From: Vannielia litorea
Lineage (GTDB): Bacteria; Pseudomonadota; Alphaproteobacteria; Rhodobacterales; Rhodobacteraceae
Assembly (NCBI RefSeq): GCF_900142295.1
Contig: NZ_FSRL01000001.1
Span: 2,914,001-2,978,000, forward strand
DNA: 64,000 nucleotides
Reading direction: 5' to 3'
Below are positions 26,819 to 35,962 of the stretch, in pieces (position 1 is the stretch's first letter; each line of letters begins with the position of its first letter). The notes beneath the pieces are model-generated. The model ran no database searches. It was not told the origin of the DNA and worked only from the letters and a program-made list of their open reading frames with translations. The position numbers and the translations under genes are program-made.

Positions 26819-28717
26819 ATGGGATACAAGGACGTCTACGCCGCCTGGAAGGCGGACCCCGAGGCATTCTGGATGCAGGCCGCCGAGCCGATCGACTGGG
26901 ACCGCAAGCCCAGCAAGGCCCTCTTCGACAAGGGCGACCACATGTACGAGTGGTTCGCCGACGGCATGGTCAACACCTGCTGGAACGCCGTGGACCGCCA
27001 TGTCGAGGCCGGGCGCGGCGAGCAGACCGCCATCATCCACGACAGCCCGATCACCCACTCCAAGCGCGAGATCACCTATGTCGAGCTGCGCAACCGCGTG
27101 GCCACCCTCGCCGGCGCGCTGCGGGCCAAGGGCATCGAAAAGGGCGATCGCGTCATCATCTACATGCCGATGATCCCCGAGGCGCTGGAGGCGATGCTCG
27201 CCTGCGCCCGGATCGGCGCGATCCACTCGGTGGTCTTCGGCGGGTTCGCCGCCAACGAGCTGGCGGTGCGCATCGACGACGCCAGGCCCAAGGCCATCAT
27301 CGCCGCCTCATGCGGCCTCGAGCCGGGCCGCGTGGTGCACTACAAGCCGCTGCTCGACGGCGCCATCGACCAGGCCACCCACAAGCCCGACTTCTGCGTG
27401 ATCTTCCAGCGCGAACAGGAGGTCGCCAGGCTGGTCGAAGGCCGCGATGTCAACTGGCACGGCTTCCAGTATGGTGTCGAACCGGCCGAATGCGTGCCCG
27501 TCGAGGGCAACCACCCGGCCTACATCCTCTACACCTCCGGCACCACCGGCCAACCCAAGGGGGTGGTCCGCCACACCGCCGGTCACCTGGTGGCGCTGAA
27601 CTGGACCATGAAGAACGTCTACAACGTGAACCCCGGCGAGGTGTTCTGGGCCGCTTCCGACGTGGGCTGGGTCGTGGGCCACAGCTACATCACCTATGCC
27701 CCGCTGATCCACGGCAACACCACCATCGTCTTCGAGGGCAAGCCCGTGGGCACCCCCGATGCCGGCACCTTCTGGCGGGTGATCGCCGAGCACAAGGTGC
27801 GCAGCTTCTTCACCGCCCCCACCGCCTTCCGCGCCGTCAAGCGCGAAGACCCGAAGGGCGAGCTGGTCGGCAAGTATGACCTGTCGCACCTCCGCGCGGT
27901 CTATCTCGCCGGCGAACGGGCCGACCCCGACACCATCACCTGGGCCCAGCGCATGCTGAACGTCCCGGTGATCGACCACTGGTGGCAAACCGAAACCGGC
28001 TATGCCATCGCCGCCAACCCGCTCGGCATCGAGGAGCTCCCGGTCAAGCTCGGCTCGCCCTCCGTGCCGATGCCCGGCTACGACGTGCAGATCCTCGACG
28101 AGGGCGGCCACCCGATGAAGCCGGGCGAGCTGGGCGCCATCGCCATCAAGCTCCCGCTGCCGCCGGGCACGCTGCCAACGCTCTGGAACGCCGAGCCCCG
28201 CTACCGCAAGAGCTACCTCGAGCACTTCCCCGGCTATTACGAAACCGGCGATGCCGGCATGATCGACGAGGACGGCTACCTCTACATCATGGCGCGCACC
28301 GATGATGTCATCAACGTCGCCGGCCACCGCCTCTCCACCGGCGCGATGGAGGAGGTGCTGGCCGCCCACACCGACGTGGCCGAATGTGCGGTGATCGGCG
28401 TCAGCGACGCGCTGAAGGGCCAGGTGCCGATGGGCTTCCTCTGCCTCAACGCGGGTTGCAACAGGCCCCATGACGAGGTGGTCAGGGAATGTGTCACCCT
28501 GGTGCGCGAAAAGATCGGCCCCGTCGCCGCCTTCAAGCTCGCCTGCGTGGTCGACCGCCTGCCGAAAACCCGCTCGGGCAAGATCCTGCGCGGGACGATG
28601 GTCAGCATCGCCGACGGCAAGGCCTACAAGACGCCCGCCACCATCGACGATCCCGCCATCCTCGATGAGATCAAGGAGGCCCTTGCCACCCTGGGCTACC
28701 CCGAAAAAGCCGCCTGA
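26819..28717 (+). CDS. prpE: Propionyl-CoA synthetase
   Basis: This 632-residue AMP-forming acyl-CoA ligase has the adenylation loop YTSGTTGQPKGVVRHT, WWQTETGYAI, the hinge region YETGDAG and the C-terminal catalytic lysine in KTRSGKILRGTM. The N-terminus (YKDVYAAWKADPEAFW) fits the PrpE branch rather than acetyl-CoA synthetase. It activates propionate to propionyl-CoA through propionyl-AMP. ATG 26819 follows GAGGAGGAGG. The upstream TTTGCAAA cluster suggests control by a PccR/ScfR regulator responding to propionyl-CoA. Propionyl-CoA carboxylase genes are not in the window. Confidence 0.92.
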   Translation: MGYKDVYAAWKADPEAFWMQAAEPIDWDRKPSKALFDKGDHMYEWFADGMVNTCWNAVDRHVEAGRGEQTAIIHDSPITHSKREITYVELRNRVATLAGALRAKGIEKGDRVIIYMPMIPEALEAMLACARIGAIHSVVFGGFAANELAVRIDDARPKAIIAASCGLEPGRVVHYKPLLDGAIDQATHKPDFCVIFQREQEVARLVEGRDVNWHGFQYGVEPAECVPVEGNHPAYILYTSGTTGQPKGVVRHTAGHLVALNWTMKNVYNVNPGEVFWAASDVGWVVGHSYITYAPLIHGNTTIVFEGKPVGTPDAGTFWRVIAEHKVRSFFTAPTAFRAVKREDPKGELVGKYDLSHLRAVYLAGERADPDTITWAQRMLNVPVIDHWWQTETGYAIAANPLGIEELPVKLGSPSVPMPGYDVQILDEGGHPMKPGELGAIAIKLPLPPGTLPTLWNAEPRYRKSYLEHFPGYYETGDAGMIDEDGYLYIMARTDDVINVAGHRLSTGAMEEVLAAHTDVAECAVIGVSDALKGQVPMGFLCLNAGCNRPHDEVVRECVTLVREKIGPVAAFKLACVVDRLPKTRSGKILRGTMVSIADGKAYKTPATIDDPAILDEIKEALATLGYPEKAA

Positions 28718-28724
28718 GCGCCAT

Positions 28725-28746
28725 GGCAGGGTCCGGAATACCTGCC
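28725..28746 (+). terminator. Hairpin after prpE
   Basis: GGCAGG (28725-28730) and CCTGCC (28741-28746) form a 6-bp stem with a 10-base loop, just after the stop. A short CTTAAAT follows. Confidence 0.4.
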
Positions 28747-28856
28747 CTTAAATACAGCTAGCCCGACAGATAGGCTTTGTTTAATCCTGTCGACCGTGCA
28801 ACCTTTGCGGGAAATCATGGTCGACGGCTGTGCGCCCCTCACGGCGGAGTGTCCTC

Positions 28857-30458
28857 ATGGCTGAAGACTGGTCACCAGCCTCCCCTGCCCCCGGTGCCGG
28901 GGCCGATGCCGACAGTGCCATCGAACTGTTTTCGCATGACATCCGCTCCGCGGTGAACGACGTGGTCAGCGGGCTCCGGCTGGTGGACTTCTCCCAGCTC
29001 GACCCGGCCACCGCCGCCCAGCTCCAGCGCGTCTCGACCGCGGGCGAAAGCCTCGCCCGCCTGCTCGACAGCGCGCTCGACCAGCTGGGCAACAACGGCT
29101 CCCGCCGCGAGCCCGAGCCGGTGCCGCTGCTGGCGGTGCTGCGCAGCCTCGAGCGGCGCTGGTCCGGCCACGCCCGCGAGCGCAGCATGTCGCTCCGGCT
29201 CGACATCGCCGCCAACCTGCCCACCGTGCTGCACCTCGATCCGGGCGCGCTCGACCGGGTGCTGTCCAACCTGCTGTCCAACGCCTTCAAATATGCCGAC
29301 TGGGGCGAGGTGCTGCTGACCGTCGACATGCGCGATGGCGACGAGCTGCGCTTCCGCGTACGCGACCAGGGGCCGGGCTTTTCCGACTCGGCGCTGGCGC
29401 GGCTGTTCCAGCGCGGCGGGCGGCCCGGCGGCCAGGCCCAGCCCGGCAGCGGTCTCGGCCTGCACATCGCCAAGGATATCGCCACACGCCTCGGCGGGCA
29501 GTTGCAGGTGTCCAATGCCTCGGCCGGCGGCGCCGAGGTTTCGCTTCTGCTGCCCCGGCCCGCCTGGGCCTGGCGCCCCGCCGCCGAGGCCGACGCGGCC
29601 AGCCCCGATGCGCCCCCGCCCCTGCCCGACCTCTCCGGCCTCACGGCTCTGGTGGCCGAGGACAACCCGACCAACCAGCTGCTCTTCACCCAGATGCTCG
29701 ACCACCTCGGCGCAAGCTGGAAGCTCGCCCCCGATGGCGCCGAGGCCCTGCGCCTGCTCTCCGGCGGCGGCTTCGACTTCGCGCTGGTGGATATCGACAT
29801 GCCCGAGCTGTCGGGCACAGAGGTCATTGCCCGCACCCGCGCGCTGGCGGGCGAAACCCGGCTGATCCCCATGCTCGCGGTCACCGCCTACGTGCTTCAG
29901 GAGCACCGCGAGCGCATTTACGACGCCGGGGCCGATGGCATCCTCGCCAAGCCGGTCGGCTCGCTCGCCGCCTTCGGGCAGGCCATCGCCACGCTCATGC
30001 TGCGGACCCGCGGCACCGCGCCCGCCCAGATCAACCCCGAGGCCCGCGGCCCGACCGCCCACGCCGAGGGCGAGAACCCCGATTACTGCCTCCAGCGGCT
30101 CGAACGGCTGATCGCGATCTCCGGCAAGGACGGCGGGCGCGAGTTCCTGACCCGGCTCCACGCCGACCTCTGCCGCAGCCGCGCCCTGCTGGCCCGCGCC
30201 GGAGCCGATGGCAACAGCGATGAGGTGCGGGCCCAGACCCATGTCATCATCTCGCTCTCCGGCGCCGTCGGCGCCCTGCCGCTCCAGGATCTCGCCAACC
30301 TCGCCAACGCCGCCGCCCACCGCGCCGAGCCCACCGAGAGCCAGGCCCGGACCCTCGCCGAGATCGACACCCGGCTCGGCCGGCTGATCGCCGCCATCTC
30401 CGCAGAACAGGCCACGCGCTTCGGCGCAGGCAGCGACGGGCCCGGGGCGGCAGGATGA
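28857..30458 (+). CDS. Soluble hybrid histidine kinase with receiver and HPt domains
   Basis: This 533-residue protein has no transmembrane segment and no recognisable sensor domain. In order it has HisKA with His27 (FSHDIRSAVNDV), HATPase_c (N-box around 137-147, G-box SGLGLHIAKD at 198-207), a receiver domain (about 261-385, Asp312) and a C-terminal HPt-like domain with His462 (QTHVIISLSGAVGAL). A full phosphorelay could therefore run inside one cytoplasmic protein. I use ATG 28857 with GGAG upstream. The stop overlaps the start of the sigma-54-type response regulator (ATGA), which is the likely final phosphate acceptor. The signal is unknown. Confidence 0.85.
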   Translation: MAEDWSPASPAPGAGADADSAIELFSHDIRSAVNDVVSGLRLVDFSQLDPATAAQLQRVSTAGESLARLLDSALDQLGNNGSRREPEPVPLLAVLRSLERRWSGHARERSMSLRLDIAANLPTVLHLDPGALDRVLSNLLSNAFKYADWGEVLLTVDMRDGDELRFRVRDQGPGFSDSALARLFQRGGRPGGQAQPGSGLGLHIAKDIATRLGGQLQVSNASAGGAEVSLLLPRPAWAWRPAAEADAASPDAPPPLPDLSGLTALVAEDNPTNQLLFTQMLDHLGASWKLAPDGAEALRLLSGGGFDFALVDIDMPELSGTEVIARTRALAGETRLIPMLAVTAYVLQEHRERIYDAGADGILAKPVGSLAAFGQAIATLMLRTRGTAPAQINPEARGPTAHAEGENPDYCLQRLERLIAISGKDGGREFLTRLHADLCRSRALLARAGADGNSDEVRAQTHVIISLSGAVGALPLQDLANLANAAAHRAEPTESQARTLAEIDTRLGRLIAAISAEQATRFGAGSDGPGAAG

Positions 30459-31891
30459 CCCCGGTGCTCCTCATCGAGGATGTGCCCTCGATGCAGCTCG
30501 TCTACCAGAGCGTGCTGCAATCGGCGGGCCACCACGTCGAGAGCGCCTCGACCGCTGCCGACGGGCTGCGCCAGTTCCGCCAGCACCGCCCCGGCGTCGT
30601 GCTGGTCGACCTCATGCTGCCCGACCGGGACGGCCTCGAGCTGATCGAGGAGTTCATCGCCGCCGACCCCTTCACCCACGTCATCGTCATCACCGCCAAC
30701 GGCTCGATCAACCGCGCCGTCGAGGCCATGCGTGCCGGGGCGTGGGAGTTTCTGGTCAAGCCCTTCGACGAGGCCCGCCTGCTCGATGCCGTCTCCGGAG
30801 CCGTGACCGACCACGCCCGCGCCGCCGGCCAGCGCAGCCCCGGCGGGCCGATGCCCGACCCGATCGCCGTCCTGCCCGCGCCCGAGACCACCGGCCTGAT
30901 CGGCACCTCCACCGCCATGCGCGAGGTCATGCACAAGATCGGCTCGGTGTCGCGCTCGATGGCCACCGTCTTCATCTCCGGCGAAAGCGGCACCGGCAAG
31001 GAGCTCTGCGCCCGCGCCCTGCACGACTTGTCATCGCGCGCCTCGGGCCCCTTCATCGCGCTGAACTGCGGCGCCATCCCGGGCGACCTGCTCGAGAGCG
31101 AGGTCTTTGGCCACCTCAAGGGCAGCTTCACCGGCGCCCTGGCCGACAAGCCCGGCGCGGCTGCGGCGGCCGATGGCGGCACGCTCTTCCTCGACGAGAT
31201 CTGCGAGATGGACCTCGGGCTGCAAACCAAGCTCCTGCGCTTCCTGCAAACCTCCACCATCCAGCCCGTCGGTTCCACCAAGCCGCGCAAGGTGAGCGTT
31301 CGCATCCTCTGCGCCACCAACCGCGACCCGCTGGCCGAGGTGAAAGCCGGCCGCTTCCGCGAAGATCTCTACTATCGCCTCCACGTCGTGCCCCTGCACC
31401 TGCCGCCCCTGCGCGAGCGCGGCCGCGACGTGGTCGAGATCGCCCGCCACGCCCTGGCCGAATTCGCCGCCGAGGAGGGCAAGGGCTTCACCTCGCTGTC
31501 GCCGGAGGTCGAAGACCTGTTCTGCGCGCTGTCCTGGCCCGGCAACGTGCGCCAGCTGCTGAACGTGCTGCGCAACGTCGCCGTGCTGCACGACGGCACC
31601 GAGGTGACCCTGCCGATGCTGCCGATGGAGCTGCACCACGAGGTCGAGGCCCGCGCCGAGGCTGCCCGCCTGAACCAGTCCGCCGCCGCGCACCCCTCCC
31701 TCTCGCAACCGGCAGAGCCGGTCGAAGGGCTCGACGGGCTCATCGGCAAGTCCATGGCCGAGATCGAACGGCTCGTGATCGAGGAAACCATCGCCCGCAA
31801 CGAGGGCTCCGTGCCCAGGGCCGCCCGCATCCTCGGCCTCTCGCCCTCCACGATCTACCGCAAGCGCGAGAGCTGGGAAAACCCGGGCTGA
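30455..31891 (+). CDS. Sigma-54-type (LuxO/NtrC-like) response regulator
   Basis: This 478-residue protein has three parts: an N-terminal receiver with Asp52 (LVDLMLPDRDG), a central AAA+ domain with Walker A GESGTGKE (176-183) and GNVRQLLNVL, and a C-terminal Fis-type helix-turn-helix (AARILGLSPSTIYRKRESW). The sigma-54 contact loop reads GSFTGA (223-228) rather than the usual GAFTGA. Such proteins activate promoters with sigma-54 RNA polymerase after phosphorylation. It is translationally coupled to the hybrid kinase. No obvious -24/-12 target lies adjacent, so targets are elsewhere. Confidence 0.88.
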   Translation: MTPVLLIEDVPSMQLVYQSVLQSAGHHVESASTAADGLRQFRQHRPGVVLVDLMLPDRDGLELIEEFIAADPFTHVIVITANGSINRAVEAMRAGAWEFLVKPFDEARLLDAVSGAVTDHARAAGQRSPGGPMPDPIAVLPAPETTGLIGTSTAMREVMHKIGSVSRSMATVFISGESGTGKELCARALHDLSSRASGPFIALNCGAIPGDLLESEVFGHLKGSFTGALADKPGAAAAADGGTLFLDEICEMDLGLQTKLLRFLQTSTIQPVGSTKPRKVSVRILCATNRDPLAEVKAGRFREDLYYRLHVVPLHLPPLRERGRDVVEIARHALAEFAAEEGKGFTSLSPEVEDLFCALSWPGNVRQLLNVLRNVAVLHDGTEVTLPMLPMELHHEVEARAEAARLNQSAAAHPSLSQPAEPVEGLDGLIGKSMAEIERLVIEETIARNEGSVPRAARILGLSPSTIYRKRESWENPG

Positions 31892-31904
31892 CCCGGCCCG
31901 GCCG

Positions 31905-32279
31905 TCACCGGTCCAGCCCAAGCCCCCGATGCGCCGCGAACGCGCGGCAGTAGTCCATCCAGTCCCGGAACTCCCGGCTCAGAAACAGCCGCAGGCCCCT
32001 GGCCTCCCAGTCGCCTGTCCTGTCGTCGATCAGTGCACCCATTCGCGCCGGCGCATCTGCGATGCCCTCCGCCTCGGCCTGCGCGATGGCCGCGTCGCGC
32101 CACCCCGCATGCACCCGCATCAGCGCCGCGGCCTCCGCCTCGCCCTCTACCCACTGCGCCGCGTTCTGATGCAGCGCCGCGCACTCCGCCATGCTCGTGC
32201 TGAAAGGCTGCGCGCCGCCCGTGCCGGGCAGGACCAGCGCGGCCAGACCGGCCGCGGTGAGAAAGAGGGTGCGTGTCAT
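31905..32279 (-). CDS. Small exported protein of unknown function
   Basis: This 124-residue protein has a signal peptide (hydrophobic core, cleavage near GGAQ-P). The mature part is helical, with only two cysteines (MAECAALHQ and WMDYCRAF), which could form one disulfide. I do not recognise the family. It lies 54 bases downstream of nadK on the same strand, so it may be cotranscribed, and it converges with the response regulator gene. Confidence 0.7.
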   Translation of the reverse strand: MTRTLFLTAAGLAALVLPGTGGAQPFSTSMAECAALHQNAAQWVEGEAEAAALMRVHAGWRDAAIAQAEAEGIADAPARMGALIDDRTGDWEARGLRLFLSREFRDWMDYCRAFAAHRGLGLDR

Positions 32280-32333
32280 GCCGCCGGGTCTATACGGCCC
32301 GCATGGCCATTCTGTGGCGGCAGGCCGGCGCCG

Positions 32334-33092
32334 TCAGGCAAACTGCTCCCGGATCAGCCGTTCCTCCAGCCCGTGGCCGGGATCGAAGAGAATCCGGTGC
32401 CGGATGCTCTCGTCCGAGCGCACGATCACCGTCACCACGTTCTCGACCGAGCGGCCATCGGCCTCGGCCCGAACCGGGCGCTTGCCGGGGTTCAGCACGT
32501 CGAAGCGCACCTCCGCGGCCATCGGCAGCAACGCCCCGCGCCACCTTCGCGGGCGAAAGGCGGCCACCGGCGTCAGCGCCAGCACCTCCGCCCCGATCGG
32601 CAGGATCGGCCCGTGGGCCGAGTAGTTGTAGGCCGTGGAGCCTGCCGGCGTGCAAAGCAGTGCCCCGTCGCACACCAGCTCGTCCATCCGCACCCGCCCG
32701 TCGACCTGAATGCGCAGCTTCGCCGCCTGCGGCCCTTGCCGCAGCAGGCTCACCTCGTTGATCGCCAGGGCCTCCTGGGTCGCGCCCCCGTCGGTGAAGG
32801 CCCGCATCCGCAGCGGGTGCAGCACCTCCTCCTCCGCCGCCTCCAGCCTCTCGGTGAGCGCCGGCTCGGCATATTCGTTCATCAGAAAGCCGATGGTCCC
32901 GCAGTTCATGCCGTAGACCGGCGTGTCGAGATGCTCGGTGTCCCGCAGCGTCTGCAGCATGTGCCCGTCGCCGCCCAGCGCCACGATCACATCCGCATCC
33001 TCCACGCCCGCATCGCCGTGCTGCGCGGCCAGGTGGCGGCGCGCCTCCCCGGCAATCTGGGTCTCCGCGGCCACGAAGGCGATCTTCTGCAC
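32334..33092 (-). CDS. nadK: NAD kinase
   Basis: This 252-residue enzyme has the ATP-binding motif [21 protein letters not shown], the NE/D-type INEVSLLRQ, and the glycine-rich [16 protein letters not shown]. It phosphorylates NAD+ to NADP+. I place the start at GTG 33092, which has GGGAGGA six bases upstream and matches the usual N-terminus; the open frame upstream shows no homology. It is divergent from glyA, sharing a 167-base promoter region. Confidence 0.93.
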   Translation of the reverse strand: MQKIAFVAAETQIAGEARRHLAAQHGDAGVEDADVIVALGGDGHMLQTLRDTEHLDTPVYGMNCGTIGFLMNEYAEPALTERLEAAEEEVLHPLRMRAFTDGGATQEALAINEVSLLRQGPQAAKLRIQVDGRVRMDELVCDGALLCTPAGSTAYNYSAHGPILPIGAEVLALTPVAAFRPRRWRGALLPMAAEVRFDVLNPGKRPVRAEADGRSVENVVTVIVRSDESIRHRILFDPGHGLEERLIREQFA

Positions 33093-33259
33093 GGGCGGTC
33101 CTCCCTGTTTCCCCAAAGACTTCGCGCGGCGCGATCGGAAACACAAGACCGCCGATATGCCGCCATTCCTCGCAAAAGCGGCGCTTTGCCGCTTTTGCCC
33201 CGGCCCGGCATGGGATACATCCCCGCCATCCTGACACGCATCGCAAAGAGGCCTGCCCC

Positions 33260-34549
33260 ATGAACGCGCCCCACCGAGACAGCGGATTCTTCACCGAGAC
33301 CCTCGCCTCCCGCGACCCCGAGATCGCCAAGGCCATCGGCCAGGAGCTGGGCCGCCAGCGCGACGAGATCGAGCTGATCGCCTCCGAGAACATCGTGAGC
33401 AAGGCCGTGCTCGAGGCCCAGGGCTCGGTGCTGACCAACAAGTATGCCGAGGGCTACCCGGGCAAGCGCTACTACGGCGGCTGCCAATTCGTCGACATCG
33501 CCGAAACCCTCGCGATCGAGCGCGCCAAGGAGCTCTTCGGCTGCGGCTTCGCCAACGTCCAGCCCAACTCCGGCAGCCAGATGAACCAGGCCGTGTTCCT
33601 CGCCCTGCTCCAGCCGGGCGACACCTTCATGGGGCTCGACCTGAACAGCGGCGGCCACCTCACCCACGGCTCGCCCGTCAACATGTCGGGCAAGTGGTTC
33701 AACGTGGTCAGCTACGGCGTGCGCCAGCAGGACCAGCTGCTCGACATGGAAGACATCCGCGCCAAGGCTCTGGCCAACAAGCCCAAGCTGATCGTCGCCG
33801 GCGGCACCGCCTATTCCCGCGTCTGGGACTGGGCCGCCTTCCGCGAGATCGCAGATGAGGTCGGCGCCTACCTGATGGTCGACATGGCCCATATCGCCGG
33901 GCTCGTCGCCGGTGGGGTGCACCCCTCGCCGCTGCCCCACGCCCATGTCTGCACCACCACCACCCACAAGAGCCTGCGCGGCCCGCGCGGCGGCATGATC
34001 CTCACCAACGACGAGGACATCGCCAAGAAGGTCAACTCCGCCGTCTTCCCCGGCCTCCAGGGCGGCCCGCTGATGCATGTCATCGCCGCCAAGGCCGTGG
34101 CCTTCGGCGAGGCGCTGCGCCCCGAGTTCAAGAGCTACGCCGCCCAGGTGGTGAAGAACGCGCAAGCCATGGCCGACCAGCTCCAGAAGGGCGGGATCGA
34201 CATCGTCTCCGGCGGCACCGACAACCACCTCTGCCTTGCCGACCTGCGCCCCAAGGGCGTCACCGGCAAGGCCGCCGAGGCAGCCCTTGGCCGCGCCCAC
34301 ATCACCACCAACAAGAACGGCGTGCCGTTCGATCCCGAAAAGCCCTTCGTCACCTCCGGCATCCGCCTCGGCGCGCCCGCCGGCACCACCCGCGGCTTCG
34401 GTGAGCCCGAGTTCCGCCAGATCGCAGACTGGATCGTGCAGGTCGTCGACGGCCTCGCCGCCAACGGTGAAGAGGGCAACGCCGAGGTCGAAGAAAAGGT
34501 AAAGGCCGAGGTCTCCGCCCTCTGCGCCCGCTTCCCGCTCTACGAGTAA
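33260..34549 (+). CDS. glyA: Serine hydroxymethyltransferase
   Basis: This 429-residue PLP enzyme has [25 protein letters not shown], the PLP lysine motif [13 protein letters not shown], and a normal C-terminus. It interconverts serine and glycine with tetrahydrofolate, supplying one-carbon units. AGAGG lies eight bases before the ATG. The transcript ends in a strong hairpin and T-run at 34623-34649. Opposite-strand nadK shares the promoter region. Confidence 0.97.
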   Translation: MNAPHRDSGFFTETLASRDPEIAKAIGQELGRQRDEIELIASENIVSKAVLEAQGSVLTNKYAEGYPGKRYYGGCQFVDIAETLAIERAKELFGCGFANVQPNSGSQMNQAVFLALLQPGDTFMGLDLNSGGHLTHGSPVNMSGKWFNVVSYGVRQQDQLLDMEDIRAKALANKPKLIVAGGTAYSRVWDWAAFREIADEVGAYLMVDMAHIAGLVAGGVHPSPLPHAHVCTTTTHKSLRGPRGGMILTNDEDIAKKVNSAVFPGLQGGPLMHVIAAKAVAFGEALRPEFKSYAAQVVKNAQAMADQLQKGGIDIVSGGTDNHLCLADLRPKGVTGKAAEAALGRAHITTNKNGVPFDPEKPFVTSGIRLGAPAGTTRGFGEPEFRQIADWIVQVVDGLAANGEEGNAEVEEKVKAEVSALCARFPLYE

Positions 34550-34582
34550 GGCGCACGCCCTGTCATCCTCGGTCCCGACCCG

Positions 34583-34612
34583 GTCATCCTCGGGCATGAC
34601 CCGAGGATCTCC
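34583..34612. repeat. Palindromic GTCATCCTCGGG...CCCGAGGATC intergenic repeat
   Basis: ATCCTCGGG (34586-34594) and CCCGAGGAT (34600-34608) form a perfect 9-bp inverted repeat with a CATGA loop. A degenerate GTCATCCTCGG lies just before it (34562-34572). The form matches REP-like elements common in alphaproteobacterial intergenic regions. Confidence 0.6.
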
Positions 34613-34622
34613 CACCTGCCAG

Positions 34623-34649
34623 AACCCCGCCCCACCCGGCGGGGTTTTT
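34623..34649 (+). terminator. Intrinsic terminator of glyA
   Basis: AACCCCGCC (34623-34631) pairs perfectly with GGCGGGGTT (34638-34646), loop of six, followed by TTT. It is a classical rho-independent terminator. Confidence 0.85.
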
Positions 34650-34708
34650 CATGCCACCAGGCGCACGCTCCATTAATTAATGCCGCCTATGTCATCCGAC
34701 ATGCATAC

Positions 34709-34741
34709 GGGTTGTGCATGGGTTGTGCATCGGTTGTGTAT
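34709..34741. repeat. Three 11-bp tandem repeats
   Basis: GGGTTGTGCAT (34709-34719), GGGTTGTGCAT (34720-34730) and CGGTTGTGTAT (34731-34741) lie between the glyA terminator and the end of zapE. The 11-bp period is about one DNA helical turn. Confidence 0.75.
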
Positions 34742-34770
34742 GTGACCTTTTTGCGGTTAACGCGGGGTCC

Positions 34771-35856
34771 TTACCCCTCCGCACGCCCCCATCCGGCCCC
34801 CATCATCTCGCGCAACCGGCTTGCCGTGCGCTCGAACTCGAAGGTGCCTTCGCCCTCCAGATAAAGGCTCTCCGGCTGGTCCGCCGCCGAACAGATCAGC
34901 CGCACCTTCCCCTCGTAAAGCGCATCCACCAGCGTCACGAACCGCTTGGCCTCGTTGAAGTTCGAGCGGCTCAGGCAGGGGATGTCATCCACCATCAACA
35001 CCCGCGCCGCCTCGGCGATGGCCAGGTAATCCGCCGGGCCCAGCGGCTTGCCGCAAAGCTCGTAAAAGCTGGCCCGCGCGACCCCGTTGGAGAACTTCGG
35101 CAGCTCCACCTCGCGGCTCTTGACGACAAGCTTCAGCGGCGCTGCATCCGGCCCCGAAAGATCGGTCCAGACTTCGTCCATCTGCGCCCGCGCCTTCGGG
35201 CCAAGCGGCGAGAAATAAACCGGATTCCCGGCCAGCCTGTCCTGCCGGTAGTCCACGTCGGCGGACAGCTCGCGCACCTCCATCCGCTGCTCCAGAAGCT
35301 CGATGAACGGCACGAAGAGCTGCCGGTTCAGCCCGTTCTTGTACAGGTCTTTCGGCGGCCGGTTCGAGGTGGTCACCACCGCCACGCCCGCCGCAAAGAG
35401 CTTCTCGAAGAGCCGCCCCACGATCATCGCATCGGTGATGTCGGTGATCTGCATCTCGTCGAAGCAGAGCAGCTCCACCTTGCCCGCCACATCCTCGGCC
35501 ACGGGCCGGATGGCGTCATCCACCCCGGTCTTGCGCGCCTCGTGCAGCCCGGCATGAACCTCCTGCATGAAGGCATGAAAGTGGACGCGGCGCTTTTTCG
35601 GGGTGTTAACGCTTTCGTAGAACAAATCCATCAACATGGACTTGCCCCGGCCCACACCGCCCCAAAGGTAAAGGCCCGTCACCGGCTCGGGCGCCGATTT
35701 TCCGCCGAAGAGGCTCCGCAGGCCTCCCTTCGGCTCCGGTCGCGCCTCCAGCGCGGCCCGCACCCGTTCGAACGCGGGCAAGGCGGCCCTCTGCGCGGGG
35801 TCGTCCTTCAGCGTGCCTGTCGCAACGCGGGCGTCATAGAGGTCTGGCAGGGTCAT
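34771..35856 (-). CDS. zapE: Cell division protein ZapE (AFG1-like ATPase)
   Basis: This 361-residue AAA-type ATPase has Walker A GGVGRGKS (66-73), Walker B LLCFDEMQITD, and TTSNRPPKDLYKNGLNRQLF, all typical of ZapE/Afg1. ZapE associates with the Z-ring during late division under stress in Escherichia coli. ATG 35856 with AGGA upstream is preferred over a GTG at 35898. It converges with glyA and is divergent from the MFS gene. Confidence 0.93.
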   Translation of the reverse strand: MTLPDLYDARVATGTLKDDPAQRAALPAFERVRAALEARPEPKGGLRSLFGGKSAPEPVTGLYLWGGVGRGKSMLMDLFYESVNTPKKRRVHFHAFMQEVHAGLHEARKTGVDDAIRPVAEDVAGKVELLCFDEMQITDITDAMIVGRLFEKLFAAGVAVVTTSNRPPKDLYKNGLNRQLFVPFIELLEQRMEVRELSADVDYRQDRLAGNPVYFSPLGPKARAQMDEVWTDLSGPDAAPLKLVVKSREVELPKFSNGVARASFYELCGKPLGPADYLAIAEAARVLMVDDIPCLSRSNFNEAKRFVTLVDALYEGKVRLICSAADQPESLYLEGEGTFEFERTASRLREMMGAGWGRAEG

Positions 35857-35927
35857 GCTGTCCTCTAACCTTTGCGCAAGACGGGTGAAACCCACCACCC
35901 GTGATGCTCTCCATCAAGAAAAGCAAT

Positions 35928-35956
35928 TTGACGTGTTAAGGGGCATCGTCAATTAA
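35928..35956 (+). promoter_or_regulatory. Candidate promoter of the MFS gene
   Basis: TTGACG (35928-35933), a 17-base spacer and AATTAA (35951-35956) form a weak -35/-10 pair. The expected start of transcription, about seven bases on, coincides with the ATG at 35963, which has no visible ribosome site. Confidence 0.35.
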
Positions 35957-35962
35957 ACACGC

